DNA from: a filamentous cyanobacterium ESFC-1
Lineage (GTDB): Bacteria > Cyanobacteriota > Cyanobacteriia > Cyanobacteriales > Spirulinaceae
Length of the DNA: 64,000 nt
Direction of reading: 5' to 3'
Assembly (NCBI GenBank): GCA_000380225.1
Contig: KB904821.1
Span: 2,566,664 to 2,630,663 of the forward strand
In this document: piece after piece, positions 17,661-26,469 of the stretch
Layout of the letters: every line of letters starts with the position of its first letter
Numbering within the stretch: the first letter of the stretch is position 1
Notes under the pieces: generated by a model
The model's database searches: none
Told to the model about the DNA's origin: nothing
What the model saw: the letters and a program-made list of their open reading frames with translations, nothing else
Made by a program: the position numbers and the translations under genes

Positions 17661-18064
17661 TTTATAATTTCCTCCCGTTCTGGATTAAAAACAAAAAAAG
17701 AAATCTGACGTTCTTTGACAAAAACTTGAATTGACGGACGTTGGAAGAAATTGTTGTATATCCGTTCTGGAACTGCCAGAAAAAGAGTACGATCGGGTTC
17801 TTGTTTAGCAATAAATGTTAAATACAAGTAATACTGTCCAACAGCACGCTCTAATTCTGTAACAGGTGAGGGACTACGAAATACTTTAATTTCAACTGCG
17901 ATTTTTCTCTCTGATTTTTGAGCCGCAATAATTTTTTCAGCACCTAAATCTGCATCAATCGTCAAATCTTCAAATTCGATGGTCAACGGATCGTCAGTTA
18001 TTGTCCAACCATCTTTGATGAGTGCAACTCTAACAACATCATGGTAAAGGTCGAGTCTGGGCAT
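17645..18064 (-). CDS. xisH: XisH, fdxN-element excision controlling factor
   Basis: 139 residues, a full-length XisH. The start MPRLDLYHDVVRVALIKDGW is typical of the family. D-A-D-L-G-A-E near residue 38 followed by AVEIKVF near 55 gives a D...E-x-K arrangement of the PD-(D/E)XK nuclease fold. The C-terminal block KERQISFFVFNPEREE is conserved and is also present in the relic at 14000-14076. It is in an operon with xisI. Its role outside heterocyst-forming species is not known; a toxin-antitoxin or mobile-element function is possible. Confidence 0.92.
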   Translation of the reverse strand: MPRLDLYHDVVRVALIKDGWTITDDPLTIEFEDLTIDADLGAEKIIAAQKSERKIAVEIKVFRSPSPVTELERAVGQYYLYLTFIAKQEPDRTLFLAVPERIYNNFFQRPSIQVFVKERQISFFVFNPEREEIIKWIVH

Positions 18065-18191
18065 AAAAAGTGCGATCGCAACTGGCTTAATTTGAGTATA
18101 ACTTTATTTCCGATCGCGATCGCCTTTTTTAGATTAACTCAATGGGAAAGTGCCATAATAAGTAGAGCGGAATTTATAACGAAATTTTCCG

Positions 18192-18449
18192 ATGCAAATC
18201 AGTTTGAAACCCGAACACAAAGCCTTTATTCAAAACCAACTCGCACAAGAAAACTATCAATCCGCAGACGAAGTACTGAGTCAAGCACTCAATCTGTTGC
18301 AACAACAGAAAGACTATGAACAATGGCTGAATGAAACTCGCCAAAAAATTGCCGATGGTGTAGCCGCTTTAGAACGCGGTGAAGCGATAGAGGGAGATGT
18401 CGTTATCGCAAAACTACGCGATCGCCTTCATGGAAACGACATTTCTTAA
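18192..18449 (+). CDS. ParD-like antitoxin
   Basis: 85 residues. The N-terminus MQISLKPEHKAFIQNQLA and then Y-Q-S-A-D-E-V-L-S-Q-A-L-N-L-L is the ribbon-helix-helix ParD/CopG pattern. The tail (residues 45-85) is the toxin-binding part. It would neutralise a ParE ribosome-independent or gyrase-poisoning toxin. The gene directly downstream begins like ParE but is cut after eight codons, so this antitoxin is now an orphan. Confidence 0.85.
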   Translation: MQISLKPEHKAFIQNQLAQENYQSADEVLSQALNLLQQQKDYEQWLNETRQKIADGVAALERGEAIEGDVVIAKLRDRLHGNDIS

Positions 18450-18452
18450 GCT

Positions 18453-18509
18453 ATGAGACAGTATATTGTTTCATCCAACAACCAACAACAAATAACCAAG
18501 AACAAATAA
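18453..18509 (+). pseudogene. ParE toxin stub
   Basis: ATG at 18453, 3 bases after the parD stop codon, encodes MRQYIVSS, which fits the beginning of cyanobacterial ParE proteins. The frame then runs into an STRR-like AACCAACAACAAATAACC stretch and stops. The rest of parE is missing and the 3' end of manC abuts it. Confidence 0.5.
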
Positions 18510-19568
18510 CTACAAAAGCTGTTCTAAATTAGGATTATTTTGCAACGATTTGAGGACTTGTTTAATCTCTTGAGTCCGGTTTTTATTTACCACTAAAGTA
18601 ACGTTACCGTCGCGGACGATGACGGTATCTTCCATCCCAATTGTCACGATTACTTCGTCTTTATTGCTGGCATAAAGAATCGAACCTTGGGTATCTTTAT
18701 TGATATGCGTCGCCAACTCTACATTATCGCGATCGCCCTTCATCAACCGTTCAATCGCATTCCAATCCCCTAAATCATCCCAACCAAAATCGGCTGGAAT
18801 CACATAGGCTTTTTGGGTTTTCTCCATCAAAGCATAGTCAATACTTTTCTTCTCAAGTTCGCCATAAGCGTCTTTGCCTTTACTTTGCAGCAGTTGCAAA
18901 ATTTGGGGGGCATGGGTTTGCAGTTCTTTGAGGGCGGTTTGCGTCCTAAAAATAAACATCCCGCTATTCCAGCTATAACGCTGAGTTTGCAGGAATTGAG
19001 TCGCCGTTTCGAGGTCGGGTTTTTCGGTAAAGCGATTCACTTGATAAGCTTGCAGATCGCCATATTTCCCGACGGCTTCCCCTTGTTCGATGTAGCCGTA
19101 TCCCGTAGACGCAAAACTCGGTTGAATGCCTAAAGTCACGATCGCGTCTTCAGTTTTTGCTAAAGATATCGCTGCGTTGAGAGTCGCTTCATAGGCTTTG
19201 CGATCGCCAATCCAATGATCTGCCGGGAAAAACCCCGCGATCGCGTCTTCTCCGTGACGCTTCGCCATTTCTAGGGTAGCCCAAGCCACCGCCGGGGCAG
19301 TATCGCGTCCTTGGGGTTCAACCAATAAATTCTCCTGGGGCAACTCTGGCAACTGTTCGCGTACCCCATCGGCAATCAAGGCCGAAGTTACCACCCACAG
19401 CTTATCCCAACCGCCCGCTAACCCCAATAAACGGTCTGCGGTGGACTGTAACAAACTGCGACCACTTCCATCGAGGCTGAGAAACTGTTTCGGGCGTTGA
19501 CGGCGACTCAAAGGCCAAAACCGTTCTCCTTTACCTCCAGCTAAAATCGCGGGAATAAATTGACTCAT
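18510..19568 (-). CDS. manC: Mannose-1-phosphate guanylyltransferase
   Basis: 352 residues. The nucleotidyltransferase signature AILAGGKGERFWPLSRRQRPKQF is split as AILAGGKGERFWPLSR at residues 7-22 and RPKQFLSL just after. The substrate blocks FFPADHWIGD (near 113) and FGWDDLGDWNA (near 267) follow. The C-terminal isomerase domain of bifunctional ManC is absent, so it is the short, GMP-only form that makes GDP-mannose from mannose 1-phosphate and GTP. GDP-mannose feeds fucose and mannose donors used by glycosyltransferases such as those at 59-64 kb. The start MSQFIPAIL is well placed, with an upstream AGGAGAA-type ribosome site on the minus strand. Confidence 0.92.
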   Translation of the reverse strand: MSQFIPAILAGGKGERFWPLSRRQRPKQFLSLDGSGRSLLQSTADRLLGLAGGWDKLWVVTSALIADGVREQLPELPQENLLVEPQGRDTAPAVAWATLEMAKRHGEDAIAGFFPADHWIGDRKAYEATLNAAISLAKTEDAIVTLGIQPSFASTGYGYIEQGEAVGKYGDLQAYQVNRFTEKPDLETATQFLQTQRYSWNSGMFIFRTQTALKELQTHAPQILQLLQSKGKDAYGELEKKSIDYALMEKTQKAYVIPADFGWDDLGDWNAIERLMKGDRDNVELATHINKDTQGSILYASNKDEVIVTIGMEDTVIVRDGNVTLVVNKNRTQEIKQVLKSLQNNPNLEQLL

Positions 19569-19792
19569 GCTGTTCTCCTTGTGTCTTTGTGGACAATCGT
19601 AACTTTTGTTGTTGGTTGTTGGTTGTTTGTATCGTTGGACAATGGCCCACTGCGCCAGAAAGCCAATAATAAAAAAATATATTAAGTTTTGTAAACATAA
19701 GCTATTTTGTAGCCAATGTTACAGAAATATCTGTTATGGTAAAAAGTGTAAGGAAAAGAAACAACTTTAAAAAAATCGGAGAACTTCCCATT

Positions 19793-19993
19793 ATGTCTAC
19801 TTCTAATCAAGCTCGCGCTTTAATGATGCGTCACAATCGTCTCGTCAAAAACCGTCAAGCCACCATGCTCAATCGTGCGGCGACAGAAGTCGGTTTAGAC
19901 GTAGATTCGGCTCAATATCGCAGCCATATTCAAGGTAAATCCAATTCTGGTTTCCGCGTCAGCTATGACCGCAGCAATGCTTCTATGAGCTAA
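19793..19993 (+). CDS. Small conserved cyanobacterial protein, 66 residues
   Basis: It starts at the ATG at 19793 (MSTSNQARALMMRHNRLVKN), preceded by GGAGAA at a good distance; an upstream in-frame ATG at 19736 lacks such a site. The protein is basic and polar with repeated Arg and Asn and ends SYDRSNASMS. I do not know its function; its look (short, basic, well translated) and its own strong terminator suggest a highly expressed nucleic-acid-binding or stress protein, which is inference. Confidence 0.75.
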   Translation: MSTSNQARALMMRHNRLVKNRQATMLNRAATEVGLDVDSAQYRSHIQGKSNSGFRVSYDRSNASMS

Positions 19994-20077
19994 ATTGCAC
20001 CAAAAAGCCATTTTGAGCAAAACTCATTTGATATTTTTTATCCTTTGAAACTTATTTAATTGTGTGACTAAAAATAG

Positions 20078-20108
20078 AGGGTGTTCCGAATAGGAACACC
20101 CTTTTTTT
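20078..20108 (+). terminator. Rho-independent terminator of the small basic protein gene
   Basis: 10-bp perfect stem (20078-20087 with 20093-20102), 5-base loop, followed by a run of seven T. Confidence 0.92.
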
Positions 20109-20110
20109 AT

Positions 20111-20216
20111 AAATGGCGGGTTACGGCTGATAGCTAGATTGCAGTCCTAGCATGAGTTGTAGCCGACTAACCCACCCTACACGAAAGCCTAATTTTAGCT
20201 GTGTCACGCCACTACT
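20111..20216. repeat. Palindromic MITE-like element, copy 1
   Basis: Internal inverted arms GCGGGTTACGGCTGATAGC and GTAGCCGACTAACCCACC, with the right terminal arm TGTGTCACGCCACTACT. A second copy is at 43792-43906. The left terminal arm is missing here; the element starts right at the T run of the preceding terminator. Confidence 0.75.
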
Positions 20217-20229
20217 ATGCTGTTGATTT

Positions 20230-22860
20230 TTACCTTGAGCTTTCAGTCGGTTGATGTTCTTCGATCAGCGCGATCGCCTCGCTGACACTTTCGGGCAGAA
20301 TCACCACTAAACCGCCATCAGCAACCGTTTCGAGTCCGGTGCGAATCGCTTCTGGTTCGTCGATAATAATCTCGCAGGGCAGATCCGAGTCGATGTTTTT
20401 CACCCCATCCACAATCAGATCGGCCACTTCACCCCTGTTCCGACCCCGACGGTCATAATCCTCCTTGACAATCACGCGGTCAAACATCTTCGCGGACAAC
20501 TCCCCTAACAAAATTAAATCCTCATCGCGGCGATCGCCCGGACCCCCCACAACCCCGATTCGTTCGCCGTTCCAATTTTTCACAAAGCCGCCCAACGCCT
20601 CATAACTCGCGGGATTGTGAGCATAATCGATCAAAGCGTGCGATCGCCCCAAATCAAACAAATTCATCCGTCCGGGGGTTTGAGCCGCCGAAGGGCTAAA
20701 CGTCCGCAACCCCTGACGCAGCAACTCAATATCCACCCCCTGCACAAACGCCGCCAAACTTGCGGCCAAAGCATTCGCAATCATAAACGGAGCCATACCC
20801 CCCATCGTAATCGGGATATTTTTAGCCTCCTCAATCCGCAGTTTCCAATCCCCTTCTAAAACGCACAAATAGCCATCTTCATAAATCGCCGCCAAACCGC
20901 CGCGACGGGTATGGGTTTCGATGATCTCGTTATCTGGGTTCATCGAAAAATAAGCGACCTTGGCCTTCACCTTTTCTGCCATCGCCGCGACCAAAGGATC
21001 GTCCGCATTCAACACCGCATAACCCTTCGGACTCGCCACTTCTGCCACCACGCTTTTCACCTGGGCCATTTGTTCAATGGTATTAATATCATTCAGCCCC
21101 AAGTGATCCGCGGCCACATTCAGCACCACCCCCACATCACAGGTATCAAAAGCAATCCCAGAACGCAAAATCCCACCGCGAGCCGTTTCTAACACAGCCA
21201 CTTCTACCGTAGGGTCTTTGAGAATCACTTGAGCGCTTTGGGGGCCAGTGGTATCGCCTTTTTCGACTAAATGCTCGCCAATATAAATGCCGTCGGTGGT
21301 AGTATAGCCGACAATTTTTTCGGTTTGGCGAAACAGATGCGCCGTCAAGCGGGTAGTCGTCGTTTTGCCGTTGGTTCCCGTCAGAGAAATAATAGGAATG
21401 CGGGGGGAAGTGCCGGGAGGAAAGAGCATATCCAGCACCGACGCACCGACATTGCGGGGTAAGCCTTGACTGGGGGCAACGTGCATCCGAAAACCAGGGG
21501 CGGCGTTCACTTCGACCACCACCCCGTCTACATCCCGCAGGGGTTGGCGGATGTCGGGAGTTACCATATCAATTCCGGCGATATCCAGGCCGATAATTTT
21601 AGTCAGGCGTTCGGCCAGCCAAATATTTTCCGGGTGAATTTCGTCGGTGCGATCGATAGCAATGCCCCCGGTACTGAGGTTGGCCGTGGCGCGGAGATAA
21701 GCGCGATCGCCCTCTCTGAGAACGGTATCGAGGTCATAATCTTGGCGCTTGAGAACGTCAATGGCGGCTTTGTCTAAAACAATTTTCGTCAAGACATTAT
21801 CATGGCCGTGGCCGCGGGCCGGATCGCGGTTGGTTTTGTCAATGAGTTCGGCAATTGTCGAGCGACCATCCCCGGTAACATGGGCGGGAATGCGCTCGGC
21901 CACAGCAACTAATTTACCGTTCACCACCAACACGCGATGATCGTTGCCGCGATAATAGCGCTCGACAATCACGCTGCGGCTTTTGGAGGCTTCGCTGGCA
22001 AAGTCATAAGCAGCTTCGGCTTCTTCCCAGGAGGTGATGTTGATGGTAATGCCGCGGCCATGATTGCCGTCGAGGGGTTTGAGAACAATGGGATACCCCC
22101 CCACGGCGGCGATCGCGTCTTCGAGTTCGTTGAAATAATGAATTACGGTGCCACGGGGAACGGGAATCCCGGCATTCCGCAAAATGGTTTTCGTGCCTTC
22201 TTTGTCGCAAGCCAATTCTACGGCCAAAATACTGGAATGGTCGCTTAAAGTGGCTTGAATGCGCTTTTGATTGGCTCCATAGCCGAGTTGCACCATGGCC
22301 CGAGCGCTCAGTTCCATCCAGGGGATTTGCCGGGCTTCGGCTTCTTTGATAATGGCTTCGGTACTGGGGCCCAAAGAAGCGGCATTTTTGAGGTCTTCGA
22401 GGTCTTTGAGGTCTTGTTCGAGTTCGGCGGCGGGGTAGGTTCCAGTTTCGACGATGCTGCTACACAAGCGCACGGCGGCTCGTCCGGCATAGCGTCCGGC
22501 TTGTTCGTGGACATACTCGAAAACGACGTTATAAACCCCTTGCTCGGCGGTTTCGCGGGTGCGACCAAAGCCCACGGGCATTCCGGCCATTTCTTGCAGT
22601 TCCAGGGCAACGTGTTCGATGATATGCCCCATGAGCGTGCCTTTTTTCATCCGTTCTAAAAAGCCGCCGCGATGGCCCGGAGAACAATAATGTTCGACCA
22701 GACTGGGTAAGACTTCGGTCAAACCTTCGTAGAAGCCAGGGATTTCGTTAGAGTAGCGCTCGTCGAGTTCTTCGAGGTCGAGACGCAAGAGAATCAGTTT
22801 TTTGCGTCGGATGCTCCAGTAGTTGGGGCCGCGTAAAGTTAAAGTTCTAAGAATTTTCAT
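20230..22860 (-). CDS. cphA: Cyanophycin synthetase
   Basis: 876 residues from the ATG at 22860 (MKILRTLTLRGPNYWSIRRK), the canonical start; the frame is open a further 28 codons upstream without family similarity. The N-terminal region is followed by an ATP-grasp domain (about 220-470, with PIVLKPLDGNHGRGITINIT) and a Mur-ligase-type domain with the P-loop GTNGKTTTTRL near 494. The enzyme polymerises Asp and Arg, without ribosomes, into the nitrogen store cyanophycin. cphB lies directly upstream on the same strand, so synthesis and breakdown genes are adjacent, probably in one transcript. Confidence 0.97.
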   Translation of the reverse strand: MKILRTLTLRGPNYWSIRRKKLILLRLDLEELDERYSNEIPGFYEGLTEVLPSLVEHYCSPGHRGGFLERMKKGTLMGHIIEHVALELQEMAGMPVGFGRTRETAEQGVYNVVFEYVHEQAGRYAGRAAVRLCSSIVETGTYPAAELEQDLKDLEDLKNAASLGPSTEAIIKEAEARQIPWMELSARAMVQLGYGANQKRIQATLSDHSSILAVELACDKEGTKTILRNAGIPVPRGTVIHYFNELEDAIAAVGGYPIVLKPLDGNHGRGITINITSWEEAEAAYDFASEASKSRSVIVERYYRGNDHRVLVVNGKLVAVAERIPAHVTGDGRSTIAELIDKTNRDPARGHGHDNVLTKIVLDKAAIDVLKRQDYDLDTVLREGDRAYLRATANLSTGGIAIDRTDEIHPENIWLAERLTKIIGLDIAGIDMVTPDIRQPLRDVDGVVVEVNAAPGFRMHVAPSQGLPRNVGASVLDMLFPPGTSPRIPIISLTGTNGKTTTTRLTAHLFRQTEKIVGYTTTDGIYIGEHLVEKGDTTGPQSAQVILKDPTVEVAVLETARGGILRSGIAFDTCDVGVVLNVAADHLGLNDINTIEQMAQVKSVVAEVASPKGYAVLNADDPLVAAMAEKVKAKVAYFSMNPDNEIIETHTRRGGLAAIYEDGYLCVLEGDWKLRIEEAKNIPITMGGMAPFMIANALAASLAAFVQGVDIELLRQGLRTFSPSAAQTPGRMNLFDLGRSHALIDYAHNPASYEALGGFVKNWNGERIGVVGGPGDRRDEDLILLGELSAKMFDRVIVKEDYDRRGRNRGEVADLIVDGVKNIDSDLPCEIIIDEPEAIRTGLETVADGGLVVILPESVSEAIALIEEHQPTESSR

Positions 22861-23073
22861 GTTGAACAATATGGCATCAAGCGTCTGAGGAGAGGGAGAA
22901 GGCTGAGGGATGGCAGATGTAGACAACTTGGGTTGCCAAAGCAAACTGCACCCAAAAAAGCAAGGGACGATGCTGGTATCTTGACGAACCGCAGGGGCGG
23001 TAAACTGTTCTGGGCGAACAGTTTTTTGTCTCAGATTGGGGGTTTGGGCTGATTTCGGCAGCCCACCGGAACT

Positions 23074-23889
23074 TTAGGTATTTTGAGTTAAAGGGTGGCG
23101 TTCGTAGAGGTGATAGCGATCGCCATAACACAAAACATTAACTTGCAGGTTGTGTAAGCTCAAGGGATCGGATGCCCCGACTTGGGGCTGATTGGTGTGA
23201 GACAGTTGTTTGGCATCGACCACGGTGACGGTGCCGCGGCCCAAAATTTGAATGATGCCGTCTTGTTCAAATAAAGCACAAGTGTCTTCATCAATGCCGA
23301 GTCCTAAGCGATCTGGGTGCATGGCAACGGCGCTGAGTAAACGGGCCATACGATTGCGGTTGTGGAAGTGTTGATCGACAATCACGCTAGGGATAATACC
23401 TAAGCCCATGGTCATGTCAACTAAAGAGCGATTGGGGGATTCACCACTACCGCCACCGCCAATCATGTGATGACCCATCACCGCAGCCCCGGCGCTGGTG
23501 CCAGCGAGGGAGATTTCATTTTGGGTGACGCGAGCGCGAATCCGCTCCATAATCGGCGTTTCAGCGAGTAGACCACACAACCGCAGTTGGTCGCCTCCGG
23601 TGAGAAATACCCCCGTACAGGTTTCGACAAAGTTGAGGTAAGAGGAATCTGACCCTTGGGCGCGATCGCGAATATCCAAAACCTCGATTTGTTTTGCGCC
23701 CATATCCTCGAAAATACGGCGATAGCGATCGCCCACCAGACTCGGTTCGCGGGACGCAGACGGAATAATCCCGATCGTTGCATCGGTTCCTCCTGAACGG
23801 CTAAAAAAGGTATGCAGAATTTCGCGTCCGTGAACTTTATCTTCAGCACCACCAATAACAAGGATTGCGTGTTTGGTCGATTGAGGCAT
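23074..23889 (-). CDS. cphB: Cyanophycinase
   Basis: Serine peptidase of family S51 that cuts cyanophycin to beta-Asp-Arg dipeptides. The nucleophile elbow GTSAGAAVMGHHM is near residue 130, with GGAEDKVHGREIL near the start and DQHFHNRNRMARLLSA near 170. From the ATG at 23889 (MPQSTKHAILVIGG) it is 271 residues, the usual size; earlier in-frame ATGs at 23925 and 23943 would add 12 or 18 residues. No strong ribosome site distinguishes them. 213 bases separate it from cphA. Confidence 0.95.
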   Translation of the reverse strand: MPQSTKHAILVIGGAEDKVHGREILHTFFSRSGGTDATIGIIPSASREPSLVGDRYRRIFEDMGAKQIEVLDIRDRAQGSDSSYLNFVETCTGVFLTGGDQLRLCGLLAETPIMERIRARVTQNEISLAGTSAGAAVMGHHMIGGGGSGESPNRSLVDMTMGLGIIPSVIVDQHFHNRNRMARLLSAVAMHPDRLGLGIDEDTCALFEQDGIIQILGRGTVTVVDAKQLSHTNQPQVGASDPLSLHNLQVNVLCYGDRYHLYERHPLTQNT

Positions 23890-24268
23890 CGGGTTTTGTG
23901 TAAGTTGAGACTCTAGTTGCAGCATGATTGTGCTTAGGAGCATTATGGAAAACTTTATCGGTTCTTTTCGCGAGATGTAATCACCATCTCAAGAAACCAT
24001 AAAACGATTTGTAGACAGCGACAAAGTTTCAAAAGAGGGTTTCGGCTGGCTCTACCATCTATACAATGTCGCGATGGCTCATTTTCTCAGCCTTTTGGAT
24101 CGTAGCGACAATGCCGAAGTTTGGCGGCGCGAAAGTCGGAATCTTTGAGCGCTAAGTTTAATATTTTGCCCGTTGTCTACCCGACAGTCAATAAACTTAG
24201 GTTGAGAAACTTGCGATCGCTATCCTCGATCGTGAACAATCAATAACTATTGGTTCTTTGGTAGCTCA
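23890..24268. other. Intergenic region between cphB and trmD
   Basis: Divergent promoters of cphB and trmD should lie here. I see no gene, array or clear hairpin; it holds one HIP1 site and scattered GCGACAA words. Confidence 0.5.
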
Positions 24269-25066
24269 ATGATGGATCGCTCCTCGACCGGGGTAAGATT
24301 TGATATTATTACCCTCTTTCCAGACTTTTTTACTTCGCCGTTGCAAAGCAGTTTGATTGGTAAAGCTTTGGCGAAGGGCATTGCTCAAGTTAATCTGATC
24401 AATCCCCGCGATTTCACCACAGACAAACATCACCGCGTTGATGATGAGCCTTATGGCGGTGGGGCGGGAATGCTGCTCAAACCCGAACCCCTGTTCGCTG
24501 CGGTCGAATCTTTACCCGCGATCGCGCCGAGGGAAATTATCTTAGTTTCTCCCCAAGGCCAGCCCCTACAACAATCTGTTTTACAAGAACTTGCCCAAAA
24601 CTACCAACAAATTGTCATCCTCTGCGGCCATTACGAAGGGGTAGACGAACGGGTGCGGCAAAATCTGGTGACGCGGGAAATTTCTTTGGGGGATTTTGTC
24701 CTGACTTGCGGCGAGATTCCAGCGTTGACCCTGATTAACGGCATTGTACGCTTGTTACCCGGAACCGTGGGCAAAGTCGAATCCCTCAAAGCCGAGAGTT
24801 TTGAAGCCGGATTGCTCGATTATCCCCAATACACCCGTCCGGCGACCTTTCGGGGGTGGGATGTGCCAGAAGTTCTGCGTTCGGGCAATCACGGCGCGAT
24901 CGCCCAATGGCGCAAATCACAACAAATCCTTCGCACCCAACAACGCCGCCCCGATCTTTGGCAAGCGTGGGAGGAGGGTTTTGGGGGAGAGGGGGTAGAG
25001 GGGAAGGAGTGGGGAGAGGGGGAAGAGGGGGGAGAGGGGGGAGAAATGACCAATGACCAACCGTGA
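24269..25066 (+). CDS. trmD: tRNA (guanine-37-N1)-methyltransferase
   Basis: 265 residues. The SPOUT methyltransferase marks are complete: DIITLFPDFF near 12, DDEPYGGGAGMLLKPEP near 57-73, ILCGHYEGVDERV near 117 and EISLGDFVLTCGE near 136, containing the knot that binds S-adenosylmethionine. It methylates G37 of tRNAs reading CNN and prevents frameshifting. The family part ends near residue 238 (RRPDLWQAWEEG). The last about 25 codons are translated repeat DNA: a GGAGAGG-type run gives Gly/Glu residues, and the final EMTNDQP is an STRR unit read as protein. Confidence 0.96.
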   Translation: MMDRSSTGVRFDIITLFPDFFTSPLQSSLIGKALAKGIAQVNLINPRDFTTDKHHRVDDEPYGGGAGMLLKPEPLFAAVESLPAIAPREIILVSPQGQPLQQSVLQELAQNYQQIVILCGHYEGVDERVRQNLVTREISLGDFVLTCGEIPALTLINGIVRLLPGTVGKVESLKAESFEAGLLDYPQYTRPATFRGWDVPEVLRSGNHGAIAQWRKSQQILRTQQRRPDLWQAWEEGFGGEGVEGKEWGEGEEGGEGGEMTNDQP

Positions 25067-25100
25067 CAAGTTAAGGTTAGATCGTTTTTGTCAAATTTCC

Positions 25101-25125
25101 GTAGGGGCGGGGTTTCCCCGTCCAA
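25101..25125. repeat. REP-like hairpin, copy A
   Basis: GTAGGGGCGGGGTTTCCCCG and then TCC; the reverse complement fits the family pattern TTGGGC-R-RGG-ARA-CC-Y-YGCCCCTAC. Confidence 0.6.
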
Positions 25126-25183
25126 GACACGCGTTTTAGCGACGTGATGGTAACATCCCATCGTCGTTTCTCCCAAGTTGAGA

Positions 25184-25207
25184 TTGGGCGAGGAGACCTC
25201 GCCCCTA
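25184..25207. repeat. REP-like hairpin, copy B
   Basis: Stem GGGCGAGG (25186-25193) with CCTCGCCC (25197-25204) and loop AGA, followed by CTAC. It is preceded by AAGTTGAGA, also seen before copy D. Confidence 0.7.
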
Positions 25208-25247
25208 CATGGAACTTGACAACGGGGATAAAACTTTAATTTGTCAC

Positions 25248-25424
25248 GAACAACCAATGACCAATGACCAACAACCAATGACCAATGACCAACAACCAAT
25301 GACCAACAACCAACAACCAATAACCAATAACCAATAACCAATAACCAATAACCAATAACCAATAACCAATAACCAATAACCAATGACCAACAACCAATGA
25401 CCAACAACCAATGACCAATGACTA
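25248..25424. repeat. STRR heptanucleotide array (TGACCAA/TAACCAA units)
   Basis: About 175 bases of tandem seven-base units, first TGACCAA mixed with CAACCAA, then eight or more TAACCAA units. Heptamer repeats of this kind (STRR) are known from cyanobacteria. Because the period is 7, all frames are open and give false Leu/Val/Ile/Gly/Tyr/Trp proteins. The last unit supplies the stop codon of the next gene on the minus strand. Confidence 0.95.
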
Positions 25425-26327
25425 ACCCGGCAAACTTCGTAGATAATCCCAATATTCAGCCAGTTCTTGATCCATGAGAAGCTGGCGAGAGCGTTTACCA
25501 TAGGTTTCGAGTAAATAGTCTTGTTCTTGCCCTTTTGTCCAGCCGAGGCGTTTCTTTTCGAGGTTGATTTGGGACATGGTTTCAGGAAAGTTAAAGTTCG
25601 GATCGACCAGGGCTTCGGCTACAGAAGGACTAGCAGCAGGGGATGGGGTTTCGGCGGCAAGAGAGGGGGCAGGACTGTCAGAAGTGACTGTTTCTGAGGG
25701 ATTGGGGAGTTCTCGCAAGTATTCTAAAAATGAAGTCAACTCCTCGGCGGTAAGGTCTTTTCGTGCGACTTTATCTGCGCCGTAGGTTTTTTGCAGGTAA
25801 TCTCGTCCTTGGATTTTACTCCAGCCTAAACGCTTGAGTTCGACATCGGTTTGGGCGATCGCCTCGTCAAAGTTGAAGTTTTCGACAATGACCGGGGTAG
25901 GATCGGGTTCTGGCGGTGCTTTCTTAACAACCGGAGTCGGTTCGGGTTCTGGCGATGGTTCTGTCACAGCAGGAGTCGGTTCTGGCGGGGGTGCGGTAAC
26001 AACTGGAGTAGGGTCGGGTTCGGGTGGTGCTTTCTTAACAACTGGGGGCGGTTCTGGCGGGGGAGAGGCCGGGGTTGCCGTCTTGTGGGGAGTTGCCTGC
26101 TGTGCCACCGAGGATGCGTCTGCTGGCGGAATATCCATAAAAGCCAATAAACGCGCTCTGGCGATATCTTCGGCTTGTTCGATGGTGGCTGCGGTGCCGA
26201 AACTGGTGGCCAGAGTGATATTATTTGCTGTCGCGATCGCCCGCACGATGTATTGACCGCGATCGATTTTGACTAATTCGCTGATGAGATTACTTTGAGG
26301 ATAATACGTCCGAAAATGATTGAACAT
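25422..26327 (-). CDS. Pro-rich protein with a duplicated C-terminal helical module
   Basis: 301 residues, no named function. Residues 1-70 form a small folded domain rich in Ala/Ile (RGQYIVRAIATANNITLATS, then IARARLLAFM). Residues 75-150 are a Pro/Glu linker made of repeated PPEPDPTPVV-type units. Two copies of a module of about 55 residues follow: FDEAIAQTDVELKRLGWSK (near 152) and FPETMSQINLEKKRLGWTK (near 243), each continuing Q-x-x-DYL-x-x-TYG and ending in YLR-x-LP. The stop codon lies at the edge of the STRR array. The N-terminal part could be a nucleic-acid-binding domain; this is a guess. Cytosolic, as no signal or membrane segment is seen. Confidence 0.75.
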   Translation of the reverse strand: MFNHFRTYYPQSNLISELVKIDRGQYIVRAIATANNITLATSFGTAATIEQAEDIARARLLAFMDIPPADASSVAQQATPHKTATPASPPPEPPPVVKKAPPEPDPTPVVTAPPPEPTPAVTEPSPEPEPTPVVKKAPPEPDPTPVIVENFNFDEAIAQTDVELKRLGWSKIQGRDYLQKTYGADKVARKDLTAEELTSFLEYLRELPNPSETVTSDSPAPSLAAETPSPAASPSVAEALVDPNFNFPETMSQINLEKKRLGWTKGQEQDYLLETYGKRSRQLLMDQELAEYWDYLRSLPG

Positions 26328-26469
26328 AAGCTAATTGTGACTCGCGATCGCCATATTACGGTATAAGTTAGAACTATTGTACTAAGCTAAAGGCCGCGAT
26401 CGGTGAATAACCGCTAACCAACAACAATTGAAAAATAACCAATAACGGACAACAAATACGGTAAACTTG

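Noticed and set aside
20617-22659. Several plus-strand frames opposite cphA
   Set aside because: Antisense shadows of a highly conserved GC-rich gene.
22877-23131. 84-codon minus-strand frame between cphB and cphA
   Set aside because: It overlaps the cphB 3' end in another frame and has no family features.
25248-25424. Heptamer arrays as CRISPR
   Set aside because: The units are seven bases with no spacers; there are no cas genes.
24889-25501. Long minus-strand frames rich in Leu-Leu-Val-Ile-Gly-Tyr-Trp
   Set aside because: They are the STRR heptamer array read as protein; a period of seven leaves all frames open.
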